Shown piece by piece: positions 15,438 to 17,376 of a DNA stretch of 17,376 bases. The notes below the pieces were generated by a model. The model was not told the origin of the DNA, searched no databases, and worked only from the letters and a program-made list of their open reading frames with translations. This stretch comes from Acidobacteriota bacterium. GTDB taxonomy: Bacteria > Acidobacteriota > Terriglobia > Terriglobales > Acidobacteriaceae. Both the position numbers and the translations under genes were made by a program. Location: positions 1-17,376 of the forward strand of contig JAKBAG010000035.1 in NCBI GenBank assembly GCA_021809235.1, in the 5' to 3' direction. The first letter of the stretch is position 1; each line of letters starts with the position of its first letter.

Positions 15438-15608
15438 TCAGCGGCTGATCACGAGAACCACGATGCCAAAAATGGCCGCCACAAAGACCACAACTCCCAG
15501 AATCATCAGCACGATGACGCGTGCGGCTGTACTCTTCTCGTTGGCATCCGGGCGCGTGATGCCAAAGGTGTCAATAAATCCATTCGCCAGATAATCCAGC
15601 AGCTTCAT
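15438..15608 (-). CDS. Small single-pass membrane protein, 56 residues, unknown function
   Basis: ATG at 15608 and TGA at 15438-15440, with GAGG about 10 bases upstream of the start. Residues 1-29 are soluble (MKLLDYLANGFIDTFGITRP, then DANEKSTAA). Residues 31-54 form one strongly hydrophobic segment (VIVLMILGVVVFVAAIFGIV and on), ending in SR. Base use in the frame is coding-like, and the protein has a normal N-in or N-out small-membrane-protein layout. I do not recognise the family. It lies downstream of the LytTR regulator on the same strand with a 100-base gap, so it could be the third gene of that unit or have its own promoter. It converges with lipA with 8 bases between stops. Confidence 0.7.
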   Translation of the reverse strand: MKLLDYLANGFIDTFGITRPDANEKSTAARVIVLMILGVVVFVAAIFGIVVLVISR

Positions 15609-15708
15609 GGTCTGGGTGCCTCTTTCGATAGCCTAACCGTTTTCACCCTTTCCGGGCTACTTGCAAGGATATTCGCTGGTGGCGAGGCGGAGCCCGTCGT
15701 GAATTACA

Positions 15709-16551
15709 TCACAAACGGAAAAGATCGCGCAGCCTTCGCGTTTGTGCGCGGCTGACAGGAATTTCCGTCCGGGCGCGGTCGTTCATGCGTAACTGATAGC
15801 TGGACTTGAACCACGGCACCACCTCCCGGATATGGTTAATGTTCACCACAAATCCACGATGCGCACGCCAGAACTGTTGCGTGTCCAGCAGCTCCAGCAG
15901 ATCCTCCAGCGTTCGGCACTTGGATTGCCCTTCGAGCGTCGGTGTCACCACCCGGATCGCTCCCTCGTCGATTGATGCAAAGCAGATCTCCGACTGGTCC
16001 ACCAGCAGCAGGCGATTCTGTACCTGCACAATCAGCTTGCTGGTCCGCGGCGTGGGCGCGGAGCGGTGCCGTTCCAGCAACTCCAGGAGAGCGGTCATCT
16101 CCGGTTTGTGCGTACTGTCGTCCGTTCGCTGTTCTGCTATCCGCGCCCGTGCTTTTTCCAGCGCCTGGGCAATCCGTTGCGGATCAAACGGCTTCAGCAG
16201 GTAATCCACTGCATTCACGTCGAAGGCCCGCACTGCATACTGATCGAAGGCGGTGGCAAAGATGATCTGCGGCAACTGCGGCAATCGGGCGTGCTCAATC
16301 AGGTGACGAATCAGAGCAAAACCGTCCAGCCCCGGCATCTGTACATCCAGAAACAGCAGATCTGGCTGATGTTGGACAATCTTGTCTAATCCCTCAATTC
16401 CGTTGGATGCCTCGTCGATCACCTGCACGCCGCCGGTGGACTCCAGCAGATAACGCAACTCTTCCCGTGCCAGCTGTTCATCGTCCAGAATCATCGCACG
16501 CAGCGGTGTTGCAACAACGGAAGACGGAGCATCACTCAGGGGCGAGACCAT
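15709..16551 (-). CDS. LytTR-family two-component response regulator
   Basis: 280 residues from the start at 16551. The receiver domain spans about 18-135: acidic pocket LDDEQ (22-26), phosphorylation site Asp69 in LFLDVQMPGLDG, switch residue Thr100 in FATAFDQYAV, and Lys120 in YLLKPFD. A linker leads to a LytTR DNA-binding domain (about 172-275) with KLIVQVQNRLLLVDQSEI and the hallmark FWRAHRGFVVNINHI. Such regulators bind direct-repeat sites upstream of envelope, biofilm or secreted-product genes. No sensor kinase (LytS-type) gene is next to it. The frame is open to ATG 16626, only 12 bases after the zinc-ribbon gene's stop; neither start has a good ribosome site, so the N-terminus is uncertain by 25 residues. 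The two genes are probably in one operon. Confidence 0.92.
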   Translation of the reverse strand: MVSPLSDAPSSVVATPLRAMILDDEQLAREELRYLLESTGGVQVIDEASNGIEGLDKIVQHQPDLLFLDVQMPGLDGFALIRHLIEHARLPQLPQIIFATAFDQYAVRAFDVNAVDYLLKPFDPQRIAQALEKARARIAEQRTDDSTHKPEMTALLELLERHRSAPTPRTSKLIVQVQNRLLLVDQSEICFASIDEGAIRVVTPTLEGQSKCRTLEDLLELLDTQQFWRAHRGFVVNINHIREVVPWFKSSYQLRMNDRARTEIPVSRAQTRRLRDLFRL

Positions 16552-16638
16552 GGATATGGGATTCGGCTGATTGGGGCTAGGTTGCAGGGAAGTTGTTGCA
16601 GCCCGAGTCTGGAGACGAAGACTCATGCGGTACCGAAA

Positions 16639-17166
16639 TCAGTCCACCACCATGCGCAGCCGCGCTGGCATATGGTCCCGGGCCAGTTCATGGCCGCAGC
16701 GGGTACAGTACTGGTCGGTGGCCAGCACCGTTCGATGACAGTTTCCACAGCTTGCCGTCACCTGCCAGGCACACTGGGGGCAAAAGTGAAAATCACTTTG
16801 GATATGGGTACCGCAGGCCGGGCAGCTTGCCGTCAACGGCAGCCGCAGCAGGAAGTAGATCACAGTGCCGATTCCGCCCGGCAGGACCAGGCAGACCAGA
16901 ATCCAGAATCGCGCATCCATTGCCCGTCGAGGAGCATCCTTGCTCACGTAGCCCACCATCAGGCAGTAGACCGCAGCCAGCAGTCCCCAGGAAAGATTGA
17001 AGTAGGTGCGCAGGGGAATCGGTGGGCCGGGGTGATGCCGATGCGCCGGGAGCACAAACCAGAAATAATGCTCCACCAGCAGAAACACCACGCCAGCCGC
17101 GATCATCGACCAGACGGGAATCAGCCTGGCTTCGTCTTCAAACGGGATGGAGTTTGCATTGCGCAT
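16639..17166 (-). CDS. Three-helix membrane protein with C-terminal double zinc ribbon
   Basis: 175 residues. Three predicted membrane segments lie at about 20-40 (MIAAGVVFLLVEHYFWFVL), 57-75 and 87-107. A double zinc ribbon follows: CPAC...CPQC (Cys115, 118, 129, 132) and CGNC...CTRC (Cys140, 143, 154, 157). All eight cysteines are present, so both zinc sites should be intact. The function is unknown; such ribbons usually bind protein or nucleic acid partners. It sits directly upstream of the LytTR regulator on the same strand and may sense something at the membrane for it. That link is inference from gene order. The start at 17166 has GAG about 9 bases upstream. Confidence 0.8.
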   Translation of the reverse strand: MRNANSIPFEDEARLIPVWSMIAAGVVFLLVEHYFWFVLPAHRHHPGPPIPLRTYFNLSWGLLAAVYCLMVGYVSKDAPRRAMDARFWILVCLVLPGGIGTVIYFLLRLPLTASCPACGTHIQSDFHFCPQCAWQVTASCGNCHRTVLATDQYCTRCGHELARDHMPARLRMVVD

Positions 17167-17204
17167 GATTCAACTCGCTGAGTAGCCTTCTGCCACCGAT
17201 GCCA

Positions 17205-17231
17205 AAGGATACCTCAAACCGACATATCCTT
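17205..17231. repeat. Inverted repeat AAGGATA/TATCCTT upstream of the zinc-ribbon gene
   Basis: AAGGATA (17205-17211) and TATCCTT (17225-17231) are exact complements separated by 13 bases, centred about 50 bases upstream of the zinc-ribbon start. The arms begin 20 bases apart, about two helical turns. It could be an operator. It is not the direct-repeat form expected for a LytTR site. Confidence 0.4.
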
Positions 17232-17286
17232 CCATACTCTTTTCTGACGAATTTCCGGACAGGGAAGTTGCGTGCCGGATCGTCTT

Positions 17287-17376
17287 TTATCGTCGATTTC
17301 TCAACCATCCGGCCACAAGCATGGCGGCAATCAGTGTTGAGCCGACCAGCAGCCCCAGCAGGCTCAGCTCACTGGC
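17287..17376 (-). CDS. C-terminal tail of a membrane-anchored protein (5' end outside window)
   Basis: An open frame enters from the right edge and ends at TAA (17287-17289). The 29 visible residues are one hydrophobic helix, ASELSLLGLLVGSTLIAAML, followed by VAGWLRNRR. A terminal helix plus a short arginine tail is typical of a C-terminal membrane anchor or sorting tail, but this could equally be the last helix of a polytopic protein. The family cannot be named. It lies 120 bases upstream of the zinc-ribbon gene on the same strand. Confidence 0.6.
   Translation of the reverse strand, partial: ASELSLLGLLVGSTLIAAMLVAGWLRNRR

Overview
The window looks like chromosomal DNA of a Gram-negative bacterium, most likely an acidobacterium of the Acidobacteriaceae/Terriglobia type. 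The DNA is GC-rich (about 60% by eye). It encodes a large secreted NHL-repeat/Ig-like protein, several lipoprotein or signal-peptide folding factors and a secreted S9 peptidase, in an arrangement I associate with that phylum. The phylum call is inference; no rRNA or other marker is present. No tRNA, rRNA, CRISPR array, transposase or phage gene was found. Genes are tightly packed; the largest gene-free gap is about 260 bases (7586-7848).

Layout. Positions 1-2181 (minus) hold a secreted NHL-repeat protein that runs off the left edge. Diverging from it on the plus strand are a TldE/PmbA-type protein and, sharing one base with it, a shortened UvrC-like protein (2366-5127). Next comes a minus-strand run: a GDP-mannose-forming nucleotidyltransferase (5198-6325), a class I aminotransferase (6389-7585), coaD (7849-8340) and a secreted FKBP-type prolyl isomerase (8473-9102). 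A plus-strand TauE/SafE membrane protein (9227-10069) overlaps tail-to-tail with a minus-strand pair encoding a parvulin lipoprotein and a DsbA-like lipoprotein (10063-12215). A secreted S9 peptidase (12301-14421) and lipoyl synthase (14515-15429) follow on plus. The right end, on minus, holds a 56-residue membrane protein, a LytTR response regulator, a three-helix membrane protein with a double zinc ribbon, and the C-terminal tail of one more gene.

Functional threads. Envelope protein folding recurs: FKBP isomerase, parvulin lipoprotein and DsbA-like thiol oxidoreductase. CoaD, LipA, the aminotransferase and the mannose-1-phosphate guanylyltransferase are core cofactor, amino acid and polysaccharide metabolism.

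The most unusual feature is non-coding. Between coaD and the aminotransferase gene lies an array of twelve degenerate GTCTTAC/GTAAGAC elements spaced almost perfectly 11 bp apart (7700-7825). A perfect palindrome of the same word lies upstream of coaD (8439-8462), and one more copy sits at the start of the FKBP gene (9083-9091). This looks like an operator system for an unidentified regulator that multimerises along one face of the helix.
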